The notes under the pieces were generated by a model. That model had not been told where the DNA came from. It made no database searches and saw nothing but the letters and a program-made list of their open reading frames with translations. The position numbers were made by a program, and so were the translations under genes. A stretch of 64,000 nucleotides of DNA, taken from Chryseobacterium sp. Leaf180. Its GTDB lineage: Bacteria > Bacteroidota > Bacteroidia > Flavobacteriales > Weeksellaceae. This document shows positions 26,258-35,051 of the stretch, in pieces. The DNA is taken from contig NZ_LMPJ01000008.1 in NCBI RefSeq assembly GCF_001424585.1, positions 124,001-188,000 on the forward strand, in the 5' to 3' direction. Within the stretch, counting starts at the first letter, position 1, and each line of letters opens with the position of its first letter.

Positions 26258-29191
26258 TTACTTTTTGATGAATTTAGACTTGAATACATCCTGTCCTTTT
26301 TCGTCAATAGTAATTACATATGCACCTTTAATTAGGTTTGTAATATTAATTTTCCCATCAGTTACGTTTCCACGTCCTACCAACTGACCAGCTGCACTAT
26401 AAATTTTATAGTTTGCTTTGTCTGAAACTTTGGTAATGTTTAGAACTTCAGTAGCTGGGTTAGGATACATCTGAATGCCGTTTGAGTTGTTTGAAGTCTC
26501 TACTGTTGCTAATGGATTAGCAGAAATTACAACATTATAGTCCTCAAATTCTCCTAAATTATTGCCATAATTTCCACATCCATTTACTATAGTTGCACCA
26601 GCAGAAGTAGTATATAACATTCCTACTCTTAACCTTAATCCAAGACCTTGAACCGCGTTAGCAGGCACTGTAAATGTCACCGTCAGTGGATTCGGTGTAT
26701 TAGCTGCTACTTGTGATGTCAAAATTCTTTCAGAATCTTCAAATACTCCATTTCTGTTAAAGTCTATCCATGCAGAAGTCGCAGCAGGATATGGACCTAC
26801 TCCGCTTAATAAATATGATCTTGTAATAGATAATGTATACGTTGCACCAGTTGTTAAGTTAATTTGTAGTGCCGGGTTTGCTACATAACTTGTGTAAACG
26901 CTTGCACCAGATGTATTATTAACATTAGCCAAAGTCACATTAGAAATATGATCATCTGTTGCGTTGCCCGAATTTACTGCGCAATAAGTTGCTATTGGAG
27001 AGGTGGTAAAGTTTACCGATGTAGAATATGTGCCTTGAGTACCACTGCAAACACTTGATACCTGTACTTCGTAGGCCGTATTATCTAAAAGATTAGATAA
27101 TGTAATACTTGTGGAGGCTGTAGTAAGAGTCACCCATGTTGTTTCAGAAACTTTTTTATATCGAATTACATAGGTAGCATTTAATACAGGTGCCCAACTA
27201 ATTAGTGCTGAACTCGTAGTAACGCTAGTTGCTGTAATAGATGCAGGTGCATTTCCGTTACATGGTGCAAACTGTAGAATTTGTACTGCTTTAACAGCAT
27301 AAAAAACATTTCCTATTGATGAGATTCTCACTTTGATAGTCTGCCCGTTCATAGAGGTTGGGAAAGTAAAACTTTCAGTTCCGTCATTAGCTGTTGTTGC
27401 ACTTAACACCGTCCATGTAGCGCCATCGTTTGTTGTATAGTCAATTTTAACATTCGCTACATTGTATGGTGCTGCGGCAGTATTAGCCACATCCCATTCA
27501 ATAGGCGTTGAGGTACCAACATTTGCAAAAGATGTATTAATTTTGAACGGCCCATCATTACCAACATTAATCGTTTGTTCAGCAAATGAAGTCTGCTGTT
27601 GTAAAGGATTTGCATTATTATCTCTTACTGTGACAGAAAACTTACTTGCTCTTGCCACTTTCGAAACGGATTCCCAGCCATTATTACTGTTATCTAAAAC
27701 GCCCGCCATTACAGATGACAATTTTGGAAAATATCGTGTAGGACTCGTAACAGGTACCAAAGATCTAAATGATGCACCTGTAGTCGTTGATCCAATATTG
27801 GTTTTATTAATGACAACAGTGGCATTATCTGTCTGTTCCCACATATAGGTGATAGGATCATTTTCCGGATCCGCTGCTGAAGCCGTTAATACAAATGCAG
27901 TTCCTTTAGGTATAGAATACGTCGGCAAAGCTGTAATTACCGGAGGATTATTGGTGATAGTAGTCTCTACATCACATGTCTTTGCAGTAAGATTATTTTG
28001 AATCTGAACGATACTTACTTTATGGAAATAAGGATCAGAATTTGGCTGAACATCCGTGTTAGCACCAGTAATTCCTGCATATCCCATAATAGTAGAACCA
28101 GAACCAGGTTCCACATTCGTACCAGAATTCTCTAATGCATGGGCGAAAGTGTGGTTACCTCCTAATTGGTGACCCATCTCATGAGCAACAAAATCAATAT
28201 CAAAAGTATCGCCAATTGGACTTGTACTTTGTGTAAATGCTGATCCCTTACCTAAAGACGTATTGTTTGCAGGTGCTATACAAACACAACCAATACATCC
28301 GGCATTACCATTATTTCCTGCAGCATTCAAAACATGCCCAATATCATAATTTGCATCTCCAACGAGAGATGTAAGAGTTTGCTGCAGCTGAAGATTTAGA
28401 TTAGTTGTATACGGATCATTCGCAGCGTCTGTATAAATAAGCGCAGGGTAATTTTGAATATTCAAGTGTAAAGCAAGATCTTTCTCGAAAACACCATTTA
28501 CTCTAGTCATCGTATTATTCATAGCCGTCAAAGCAGACGCCACAGTACCACCATGAAAAGTCACATATTCTCCGGTAGCAGATAATGCCAATCGCATAGT
28601 TCTGTATTTTTTATCAGAACTTTTTGAAAAATCTCCCGGCTGATGATTAAATGCATCACCACTCTTCTGCATTTCTTTCATTTGCTTAACTGCAACAGGA
28701 CTTTCTGAAGTATCGCACACAAAAGCTTTTCCATCCTTGCTGGTCTTAAAATGCACTCCGTATACAGTTTTAGCAGCATCTTGAGGATCAATAAACTCGT
28801 AAACTCCATTCCTGATAACCATTGAACTGAAATCTTTTGGCGAAATTGAAAATCTTAAGTAACTCGTTGGATCATCTAATCCTACACCTACATAAGAACC
28901 AAGTTGATACTGATCTGCAAGTTCTTTTACCATAACCGGAAAACTGTACACTGCAAATTTTTGCATGACACCTTTGATATTCGGTATAGACACAATTACG
29001 GGTTTTGCGCTTGGCCCACTTTCCTGTGCATTCTTCAACTGAGATCTAAGCAGATTCAAATCTAATTTAAAATTTTGATGCACCGCATTCGGCTCAATCT
29101 GTTTACTTCTTCCAAGAGTAGTTGGCGTCCACTGCGCGATTGCAGAACCACCAATTACACTACAGAATAAAGCAGTAAGTAATTTTTTCAT
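26258..29191 (-). CDS. T9SS-secreted reprolysin-like zinc metalloprotease with FN3 and GEVEDY-like domains
   Basis: The 977-residue protein has a signal peptide (AIAQ, about residue 20) and a propeptide-like region (about 21-195). The metzincin domain (about 196-410) has zinc motif HEMGHQLGGNH (337-347) and Met-turn IMGYAG (Met369); cysteines at 299, 302 and 304 may form disulphides. A linker with Ig-like sequence (about 415-635), one FN3 domain (about 640-735), a GEVEDY-like domain with WIDFNRNGVFEDSE and variant ending LGEFEDYNV, and a type A sorting domain (MYPNPATEVLNI, then KSKFIKK) follow. It is probably released or surface-attached through T9SS and digests extracellular protein. Confidence 0.93.
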   Translation of the reverse strand: MKKLLTALFCSVIGGSAIAQWTPTTLGRSKQIEPNAVHQNFKLDLNLLRSQLKNAQESGPSAKPVIVSIPNIKGVMQKFAVYSFPVMVKELADQYQLGSYVGVGLDDPTSYLRFSISPKDFSSMVIRNGVYEFIDPQDAAKTVYGVHFKTSKDGKAFVCDTSESPVAVKQMKEMQKSGDAFNHQPGDFSKSSDKKYRTMRLALSATGEYVTFHGGTVASALTAMNNTMTRVNGVFEKDLALHLNIQNYPALIYTDAANDPYTTNLNLQLQQTLTSLVGDANYDIGHVLNAAGNNGNAGCIGCVCIAPANNTSLGKGSAFTQSTSPIGDTFDIDFVAHEMGHQLGGNHTFAHALENSGTNVEPGSGSTIMGYAGITGANTDVQPNSDPYFHKVSIVQIQNNLTAKTCDVETTITNNPPVITALPTYSIPKGTAFVLTASAADPENDPITYMWEQTDNATVVINKTNIGSTTTGASFRSLVPVTSPTRYFPKLSSVMAGVLDNSNNGWESVSKVARASKFSVTVRDNNANPLQQQTSFAEQTINVGNDGPFKINTSFANVGTSTPIEWDVANTAAAPYNVANVKIDYTTNDGATWTVLSATTANDGTESFTFPTSMNGQTIKVRISSIGNVFYAVKAVQILQFAPCNGNAPASITATSVTTSSALISWAPVLNATYVIRYKKVSETTWVTLTTASTSITLSNLLDNTAYEVQVSSVCSGTQGTYSTSVNFTTSPIATYCAVNSGNATDDHISNVTLANVNNTSGASVYTSYVANPALQINLTTGATYTLSITRSYLLSGVGPYPAATSAWIDFNRNGVFEDSERILTSQVAANTPNPLTVTFTVPANAVQGLGLRLRVGMLYTTSAGATIVNGCGNYGNNLGEFEDYNVVISANPLATVETSNNSNGIQMYPNPATEVLNITKVSDKANYKIYSAAGQLVGRGNVTDGKINITNLIKGAYVITIDEKGQDVFKSKFIKK

Positions 29192-29446
29192 ATAAATTAA
29201 AATTATTTTTTCATCCCAAATATAGAAATAATTAGCTGCATAATGTTTAAAAACTAATATTTATTTGTGAATTTAAAACCATAATATTGCTTTTATCATC
29301 AAATGAAAAATGTTTACCACTTTTTTTGGAGCATTTTTTAATTAAGTTTTTTAGCTATAACAGAAAATTTTGCAATTGGCTCACTATTCAATATCAGTGT
29401 TATATATTTCTGCACAGTTTTAGCTTTCACAACTGAAAAATTACAA

Positions 29447-29902
29447 ATGAAGGATATAATTTTGTCAACAGCAGTTTTATTAATGCTGTGTACATCGTGC
29501 ATAAGCAATAGTAAGAATGCGTTTGCATCAAATGAAATCTCTAAAAATCAAATGACCTCAAAAGTAAAATCTGTAGAAGTGTCTGAGAAAACACGTGGTT
29601 TACAGAAAATTTATACCTTTAAAGATAGCGGTCTGCAGAAAAAGATTAATACGGATGTTACTCAAAATAATCTGACTGCAACAACCTGGAATATGCTGAA
29701 TGAGGAAATTTCAAAGATTAATCTTGAAAAAATCTCCACTTATGAATCTCCTACCACTCAGCGATATTCAGACGGAGCATTAGCAAGTCAGATAAAAATT
29801 ACAGTTGATAATAAAGAATATATTTCTGCAGAGTTTGATTCAGGCAAACCGCCAAAAGAATTAGCTCCGCTTTATAATTCGCTGATGAATGCTGCTAGAT
29901 AA
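29447..29902 (+). CDS. lipoprotein of unknown function
   Basis: The 151-residue protein has a signal peptide with lipobox LCTSC (Cys18). The mature part has a polar linker followed by VEVSEKTRGLQKIYTF and TQRYSDGALASQIKITVDNKEY, and ends PPKELAPLYNSLMNAAR. I do not recognise the family. It is a single gene with a 255-nt leader region in which no feature was seen. Its stop is only 2 nt from the convergent DUF6048 stop, with no hairpin between them. Confidence 0.72.
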   Translation: MKDIILSTAVLLMLCTSCISNSKNAFASNEISKNQMTSKVKSVEVSEKTRGLQKIYTFKDSGLQKKINTDVTQNNLTATTWNMLNEEISKINLEKISTYESPTTQRYSDGALASQIKITVDNKEYISAEFDSGKPPKELAPLYNSLMNAAR

Positions 29903-29904
29903 GT

Positions 29905-30570
29905 TTAAAACTTATACGCCAGATTCCAAGAAAAGCCCATGTTGAATTTTGCAGAGCTATTGCCAAAACCGGGAACGATCATTGGCACCACTTCTTCCTG
30001 CTTCGTCGTGTACACCAAATAGCTTGGCTGAATATTTACATCGATGTAAAAATTACTTGTAAAAAGCTGTACACGTCCTCCAAGGTTACCTTCCAGCCAG
30101 AAAGAGGATTGCGAAGATGACGGCAAAGCGACCGTTGTGCTGCTTCCGCCAAAACCACGCACAGGAATAGCGAAATATTCCTGACGGTAAAATGATCCAC
30201 CAACTTTTGCGCCGCCGTAAAATCCGTTGAATTCATTTTCAGGATCTTTTACGAGCATATAAAAAGCACCGATTTTTGCAAACGGTCCGCTGACAGTCGC
30301 GTCGTAACCATTTTTATTGTAAATATTTTTCTCAAAACCAGCTTCAGCAATTGCATGAATGTTGCCTTTAATTTTAGACGAGATAAATCCCTGAAAAAGC
30401 TTTCGGTCTGTAAAAAATCCTAAACTTCCATTCAAAACATCAAAACCTACCGTGAAGTTGGGCTCATATTTCCATTTTACTTTCGCGGTGTCGGCCTCCG
30501 GTTTTTCCTGAGCCATAACCATTAAAGAAAGTAAACTAAAAAAGAAGAAATAGATTTGTTTTGTCTTCAT
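29905..30570 (-). CDS. DUF6048 family outer-membrane beta-barrel-like protein
   Basis: The start at 30570 (MKTKQIYFFFF) gives a clean signal peptide ending VMAQ and 221 residues; an earlier Met (30591) lies deeper in the preceding gene. The mature protein is rich in alternating aromatic/polar strands (FTVGFDVLNGSLGFF, YGGAKVGGSFYRQEY, NMGFSWNLAYKF) with a C-terminal Phe, as in outer-membrane barrels. DUF6048 is assigned mainly from the position after a DUF6452 gene near rlmD, an arrangement I recall from flavobacteria. Overlaps DUF6452 by 35 nt. Function unknown. Confidence 0.72.
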   Translation of the reverse strand: MKTKQIYFFFFSLLSLMVMAQEKPEADTAKVKWKYEPNFTVGFDVLNGSLGFFTDRKLFQGFISSKIKGNIHAIAEAGFEKNIYNKNGYDATVSGPFAKIGAFYMLVKDPENEFNGFYGGAKVGGSFYRQEYFAIPVRGFGGSSTTVALPSSSQSSFWLEGNLGGRVQLFTSNFYIDVNIQPSYLVYTTKQEEVVPMIVPGFGNSSAKFNMGFSWNLAYKF

Positions 30571-31018
30571 TTTCGATAAAATTTTGGCCAATTTCAGTAT
30601 TTTTTATAATGTTTGAAATAAGAACTTCTGAACTTAAATTCTGATACGATTTCTTAAAACCGCAACCCGGCGATACGTATTTTGACGTCGTAGAATATTT
30701 TACGCGGATTTTAGATTCGGTTTGCGTAAGTCGCGTTTTAACATAAAGATCGGTATACGGCGCATCATCCACACGCAGCGGAATCAGGATAGAATCAACA
30801 TTCACACTTTTTCCGAAACTCACCTTTCCGTTGCCAAGATCAGCTGAAACGTACAGTGTATCGACGGTTCGCAGCGTATTATTCAGAGCGTTTATTGTCT
30901 TGAAACGGATTTTAATTCTCGGCGTACCTTCACCGCTTTCACAGATATCATCGTCGCCACCGCAAGAAATAATGCTGAATGCGAAAACCGCGAGAAGTAT
31001 ATAGGATAATATTTTCAT
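30536..31018 (-). CDS. DUF6452 family lipoprotein
   Basis: The 160-residue protein has lipobox IISC (Cys19) followed by GGDDDIC. The mature domain RIKIRFKTINALNNTLRTVD, then VDSILIPLRVDDAPYTDLY is beta-rich. It starts 1 nt after the metalloprotease stop and overlaps DUF6048, so the three are translationally coupled. The conserved pairing with DUF6048 suggests a shared envelope function that is not known. Confidence 0.72.
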   Translation of the reverse strand: MKILSYILLAVFAFSIISCGGDDDICESGEGTPRIKIRFKTINALNNTLRTVDTLYVSADLGNGKVSFGKSVNVDSILIPLRVDDAPYTDLYVKTRLTQTESKIRVKYSTTSKYVSPGCGFKKSYQNLSSEVLISNIIKNTEIGQNFIENEDKTNLFLLF

Positions 31019-31019
31019 A

Positions 31020-33488
31020 TTATTTTGGGTCTAAAGCTTTTTGAATTCTAAATATAAGGTCTTCATAATGATATTTTGTCGCGGTATCTGATGAAGTTCT
31101 CGCCTGAAGATCTCTTTTGATTGTATTAAGATTTCCTCTTACAAATGCCGAAATATCAGATTTGTCAGACGTACGGCTTTCCACAAGTTTGATCAGATTA
31201 TCGATATAGTTTCTCTGAAGATTTCTAGTGTACGTATCTATATTTTCTTTCTTTAAAATAACAGTATTCAGATCTGTAAAATACTCTACAATCGGATACG
31301 CATTTTTATCTACAGCCTCCATCTGATACATACTTTCCAAAACCATCGGGCTCAGAATTCTCGCAAAAACACTATTCTGAATTTCCTCCACTGTTTTCAC
31401 AGGCGTTTTCCCCGTTTTCTCGTAAATTTCTTTTTCCAAAAGCCACTGCGGCGTTGTAAAAATATTTTCATCTAAAAACTGAAGTGCTTCTTTCTGATCT
31501 TTTTTCGAAACCGGCTCGTAAACCACTCCGTTCTGCTCCACAGTTTTTGGCGTTTCCATCTGTCCGCCGATGTATTTTGAAACGTGACCAAGATATCTTT
31601 TAAACTGACCCGTCACCTGATCGTACATCATGCCCAGATTCTCGTAATCTTCGTTTGGCGTCGCCGTCCATTTATCCAGATTATTTACGATTCTCTGAAG
31701 ATTTTTTACCCCATACTTTCCGGCGATCATTGGGTTGTCTCCAACCTGCTCGCTCTGAGATCTGGGATCTAAAGGATTTGATTCGGTTCCAAACCAAAGT
31801 CTTTCATTTTTAAGATTTTTAATCGCCCATTTATTTAAAAATTCTTTCTCTGCTTCCGGATTTTTAAACTGATTAAATCTTCTGTAACCCCACTCTATCG
31901 CCCAGTCGTCGTAGTCGCCGATTCTTGGCATAATCCCCGATTCACCGATATTATCTTCCGGCTGTGCCACATAATTAAATCGCGCATAATCCATAATCGA
32001 AGGTGTATGCCCGTTTTTCTCAAGCCATTTTTTATCGCGAAGTTTTTCTACAGGAACTGTCGAACTCGATCCGAAATTATGTCTTAAACCTAATGTGTGA
32101 CCAACCTCGTGCGAAGAAACAAACCGGATCAGCTCACCCATCAGTTTATCGTCAAACTCCATCGTTCTGGCGCGAGGATCGTTTGGCGCAGCCTGCACAA
32201 AATACCAGTTTCTCAAAAGCATCATCACATTGTGATACCAGTTGATGTGGCTTTCCATGATTTCTCCGGTGCGCGGATCTGAGATGGACGGCCCGGAAGC
32301 ATTGGGAACATCGGAAGGTTTATAGACAATCGCTGAAAATCTGGCGTCATCCAGACTCCATTCAGGGTCAGTTTTCGCGTTAGGAATTTTTGCGATAATG
32401 GCATTTTTAAATCCGGCTTTCTCGAAAGCTTTCTGCCAGTCATTTACGCCCTGCATCAGATAAGGAACCCATTTTTTCGGTGTTGCTGGATCGATGTAGA
32501 AAACAATCGGCTTTGCGGGTTCTACCAGTTCGCCGCGATTGTATTTTTCAACATCCTGAGGTTTTGGCTCCAATCGCCATCTTTTAATTAAAGAAACGCG
32601 TTTTACACCCTGCGGATCAAGATCAAAATCGGTGTAACCGACAGTAAAATAACCCACACGCGGATCGTAATTTCTCGCCTGCATTTTATTATCCGGAAGC
32701 AAAACAAACGAAGAATTAATTTCTACCGTGTAATTTCCGCTGATTTTCGGAGGATCTTTAGCCTCAGCAGGAGAAAGTTTTCCTGCAGTTCTCGCAAATG
32801 TTTTTGTGGTGTTGATTTCTATGTTGGTTGGGAATGATTTTACAAAATTCACGAAAGACATCTCTTTCTGAAAAGCGCCCACTTTGTATGCATCGCGCGC
32901 CCAAACGGAGAAAGACGTAAGATCGGTATCTGCATTCAAAACGTCGGTGACGTCAATTACAGACGTTTTATTATTTAATCCGTATGCTTTTACATCAAAA
33001 GATTTAATGATTGACTGTACGTTATTTCTCGTCACCGAGCTGTACATATCCGAAGTTGAGTCTTTTGCATAATCTACATAAGAAATTGAGCGGAGAAAAA
33101 TTTTGTCTTTCGTTCCTTTTTCGAAAGCGACAACCTGCTGACCAATCTGATCGCCGGCGTAGCCCGAAGTTCCGGAACGCATTCCCGCTGCAGCTTTTGT
33201 AAGCCGTGTCACAAGCAGAAATTCTTTTTTCATCATCGCATCCGGAATCTCAAAATAGTATTTGTCATCCACTTTATGTACAGTAAAAACGCCCAAATCT
33301 GAAACCGCTTTCGCTGTGATAATCTCTTTATAAGGTTTCACACCGGTTTTTTTCGGTTCTTCTTTTTTTACTTTAGCGCTATCGGTTTTTGCTGCGACAG
33401 GCTCTTTTGTCTGTGCAGAGATGGTATTAAAACAAATAAAAAGCAGCGCAATCATCATTGCAGACTGTATTTGAGATATTCTGATCAT
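31020..33488 (-). CDS. zinc-dependent metalloprotease (DUF5117/DUF4953 zincin type)
   Basis: The 822-residue exported protein has a signal peptide ending TISAQ (about residue 26). After a Lys-rich linker comes a beta-rich N-terminal region of DUF5118/DUF5117 character (about 60-330), then a zincin domain with HEVGHTLGLRHNF and Met-turn SIMDYARFNYV. A helical C-terminal part (about 620-822) ends RIQKALDP. Proteins of this build are common in Bacteroidota; the substrate is unknown. No T9SS domain is seen, so it is probably periplasmic. It follows rlmD by 33 nt and is coupled to DUF6452. Confidence 0.87.
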   Translation of the reverse strand: MIRISQIQSAMMIALLFICFNTISAQTKEPVAAKTDSAKVKKEEPKKTGVKPYKEIITAKAVSDLGVFTVHKVDDKYYFEIPDAMMKKEFLLVTRLTKAAAGMRSGTSGYAGDQIGQQVVAFEKGTKDKIFLRSISYVDYAKDSTSDMYSSVTRNNVQSIIKSFDVKAYGLNNKTSVIDVTDVLNADTDLTSFSVWARDAYKVGAFQKEMSFVNFVKSFPTNIEINTTKTFARTAGKLSPAEAKDPPKISGNYTVEINSSFVLLPDNKMQARNYDPRVGYFTVGYTDFDLDPQGVKRVSLIKRWRLEPKPQDVEKYNRGELVEPAKPIVFYIDPATPKKWVPYLMQGVNDWQKAFEKAGFKNAIIAKIPNAKTDPEWSLDDARFSAIVYKPSDVPNASGPSISDPRTGEIMESHINWYHNVMMLLRNWYFVQAAPNDPRARTMEFDDKLMGELIRFVSSHEVGHTLGLRHNFGSSSTVPVEKLRDKKWLEKNGHTPSIMDYARFNYVAQPEDNIGESGIMPRIGDYDDWAIEWGYRRFNQFKNPEAEKEFLNKWAIKNLKNERLWFGTESNPLDPRSQSEQVGDNPMIAGKYGVKNLQRIVNNLDKWTATPNEDYENLGMMYDQVTGQFKRYLGHVSKYIGGQMETPKTVEQNGVVYEPVSKKDQKEALQFLDENIFTTPQWLLEKEIYEKTGKTPVKTVEEIQNSVFARILSPMVLESMYQMEAVDKNAYPIVEYFTDLNTVILKKENIDTYTRNLQRNYIDNLIKLVESRTSDKSDISAFVRGNLNTIKRDLQARTSSDTATKYHYEDLIFRIQKALDPK

Positions 33489-33521
33489 GAGAAGAAATTC
33501 TAATTATATCAAATTTAAACT

Positions 33522-34928
33522 TTATTTCTTTATCAAAAGAGCTATATTTTCTACGTGATGTGTCTGCGGAAACATATCCACAGGTAGTATTTTCACGACT
33601 TTATAATCGTCTTTCATCAAAGCAATATCGCGCGCCTGCGTGGCCGAATTACAGCTGACATACACGATTCGCTCGGGCGCAAGTTTCAAAATCTGTTCAA
33701 CAACTTTCTGGTGCATTCCGTCGCGTGGCGGGTCGGTAATTAATACGTCAGCTTTTGGATGATTTTCCAGAAACTCATCGTTGAAAACATTTTTCATGTC
33801 GCCGCAATAAAACGTCGTATTCGTCAGTCCGTTCAGTTGCGCATGCTCGATGGCTGCATCGATGGCTTCCTGCACAGATTCGATTCCGATTACCTGTTTT
33901 GCATTTCGCGCAACATACTGTGCAATCGTTCCTGTACCTGTATATAAATCGTAAACGACTTCATCACCTTTTAAATCAGCAAATTCAAGCGTTTTTCTGT
34001 AAAGTTCCAGCGCCTGTTTATAATTGGTCTGAAAAAAAGATTTCGGTCCGATTTTAAACTGCAGACCGTCCATTTCTTCCATTAAAAAACCTTCACCGTG
34101 ATAAATATTAACGTTGAGATCGTAAATAGAATCATTCTGTTTGGGATTGATCGCGTACACCAACGTTTTGATCTGCGGAAAATTCTTCAATAAAAACTGG
34201 AAAAGCTTTTCGCGGTTTTCTTTCTCTTCACGGTACAGCTGGAATAAAACCATCCACTCACCTTTCGAGTTCTGACGCATCATCAGCGTTCTTAGAAAAC
34301 CTTTCTGATCTTTCACATCAAAAAAATCGAGACCGTTTTCGACCGCGTAATTTCTTACGGCAAGACGCATCGCATTCGAAGGATCTTCCTGCAGCCAACA
34401 TTCTTTCAGATCTAAAATTTTGCTCCACATCCCGGGAATATGAAAACCGAGCGCATCGCGACTTCCGAAATTTTCTTCTGAACTGATCTCATACTGAGTC
34501 AGCCAGCGAGCATTAGAAAAAGAAAATTCCATTTTGTTACGATAGAAATACTGCTCTTCCGCACCAAGAATTTTTACCGTTTCAAAATCTTCAACGCCAC
34601 CAATTCTTTTAATATTATTATACACTTCTTCCTGCTTGATTTCGAGCTGTTTCTCATAGCTCATATTCTGCCATTTGCAGCCGCCACAGGTTCCGAAATG
34701 AATACATTTTGGCTCAACGCGATACAGAGATTTCGTTAAAATTTCAACCGCTTCCGCTTCAAAATATTTTGATTTTGATTTCTTCACACGTGCGTTTACC
34801 ACATCACCAGGAATTGCGCCCGAAACTAAAACCGTCTTTCCTTCCTCAGTTTTTCCTATTGCTACACCTTTTGCACCTGCGGCAAAAAGCGAAATATTCT
34901 CAAGCGTTACACTTTTCTTCTTTTTCAT
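33522..34928 (-). CDS. rlmD: 23S rRNA (uracil-5-)-methyltransferase RlmD
   Basis: With the start at 34928 (MKKKKSVTLENIS) the protein has 468 residues; an in-frame extension to 35021 adds a hydrophobic stretch that runs into the upstream terminator and is rejected. An N-terminal TRAM domain is followed by a [4Fe-4S] cysteine cluster (CIHFGTCGGCKWQ), the SAM site VYDLYTGTGTIAQYVA, and the catalytic-Cys motif VYVSCNSATQARD. It methylates U1939 (E. coli numbering) of 23S rRNA. It heads the operon with the metalloprotease and DUF genes. Confidence 0.93.
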   Translation of the reverse strand: MKKKKSVTLENISLFAAGAKGVAIGKTEEGKTVLVSGAIPGDVVNARVKKSKSKYFEAEAVEILTKSLYRVEPKCIHFGTCGGCKWQNMSYEKQLEIKQEEVYNNIKRIGGVEDFETVKILGAEEQYFYRNKMEFSFSNARWLTQYEISSEENFGSRDALGFHIPGMWSKILDLKECWLQEDPSNAMRLAVRNYAVENGLDFFDVKDQKGFLRTLMMRQNSKGEWMVLFQLYREEKENREKLFQFLLKNFPQIKTLVYAINPKQNDSIYDLNVNIYHGEGFLMEEMDGLQFKIGPKSFFQTNYKQALELYRKTLEFADLKGDEVVYDLYTGTGTIAQYVARNAKQVIGIESVQEAIDAAIEHAQLNGLTNTTFYCGDMKNVFNDEFLENHPKADVLITDPPRDGMHQKVVEQILKLAPERIVYVSCNSATQARDIALMKDDYKVVKILPVDMFPQTHHVENIALLIKK

Positions 34929-35000
34929 TAAAACAAAAATTGATCGTAAAAATTGGCAGCTAAGTACGACTAAAACTGCATTTTGCAAAAGTACAATAAA

Positions 35001-35028
35001 AAAAACCTTATCCGCAGACAAGGTTTTT
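35001..35028 (-). terminator. terminator after the thioredoxin-like lipoprotein gene
   Basis: On the minus strand this is a 12-bp stem including one G-U pair (which is an A-C mismatch in the plus reading), with a 4-nt loop and a following T-run. It separates the lipoprotein gene from rlmD. Confidence 0.8.
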
Positions 35029-35051
35029 ATATATAAAAGCTTTTTTAAAAC

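Noticed and set aside
29192..29446. Possible small RNA or gene in the gap before the lipoprotein
   Set aside because: Only AT-rich sequence without stable structure, reading frame or clear promoter was seen.
34929..35021. N-terminal extension of rlmD with a hydrophobic stretch
   Set aside because: It would overlap the terminator of the upstream gene; the normal RlmD start is at 34928.
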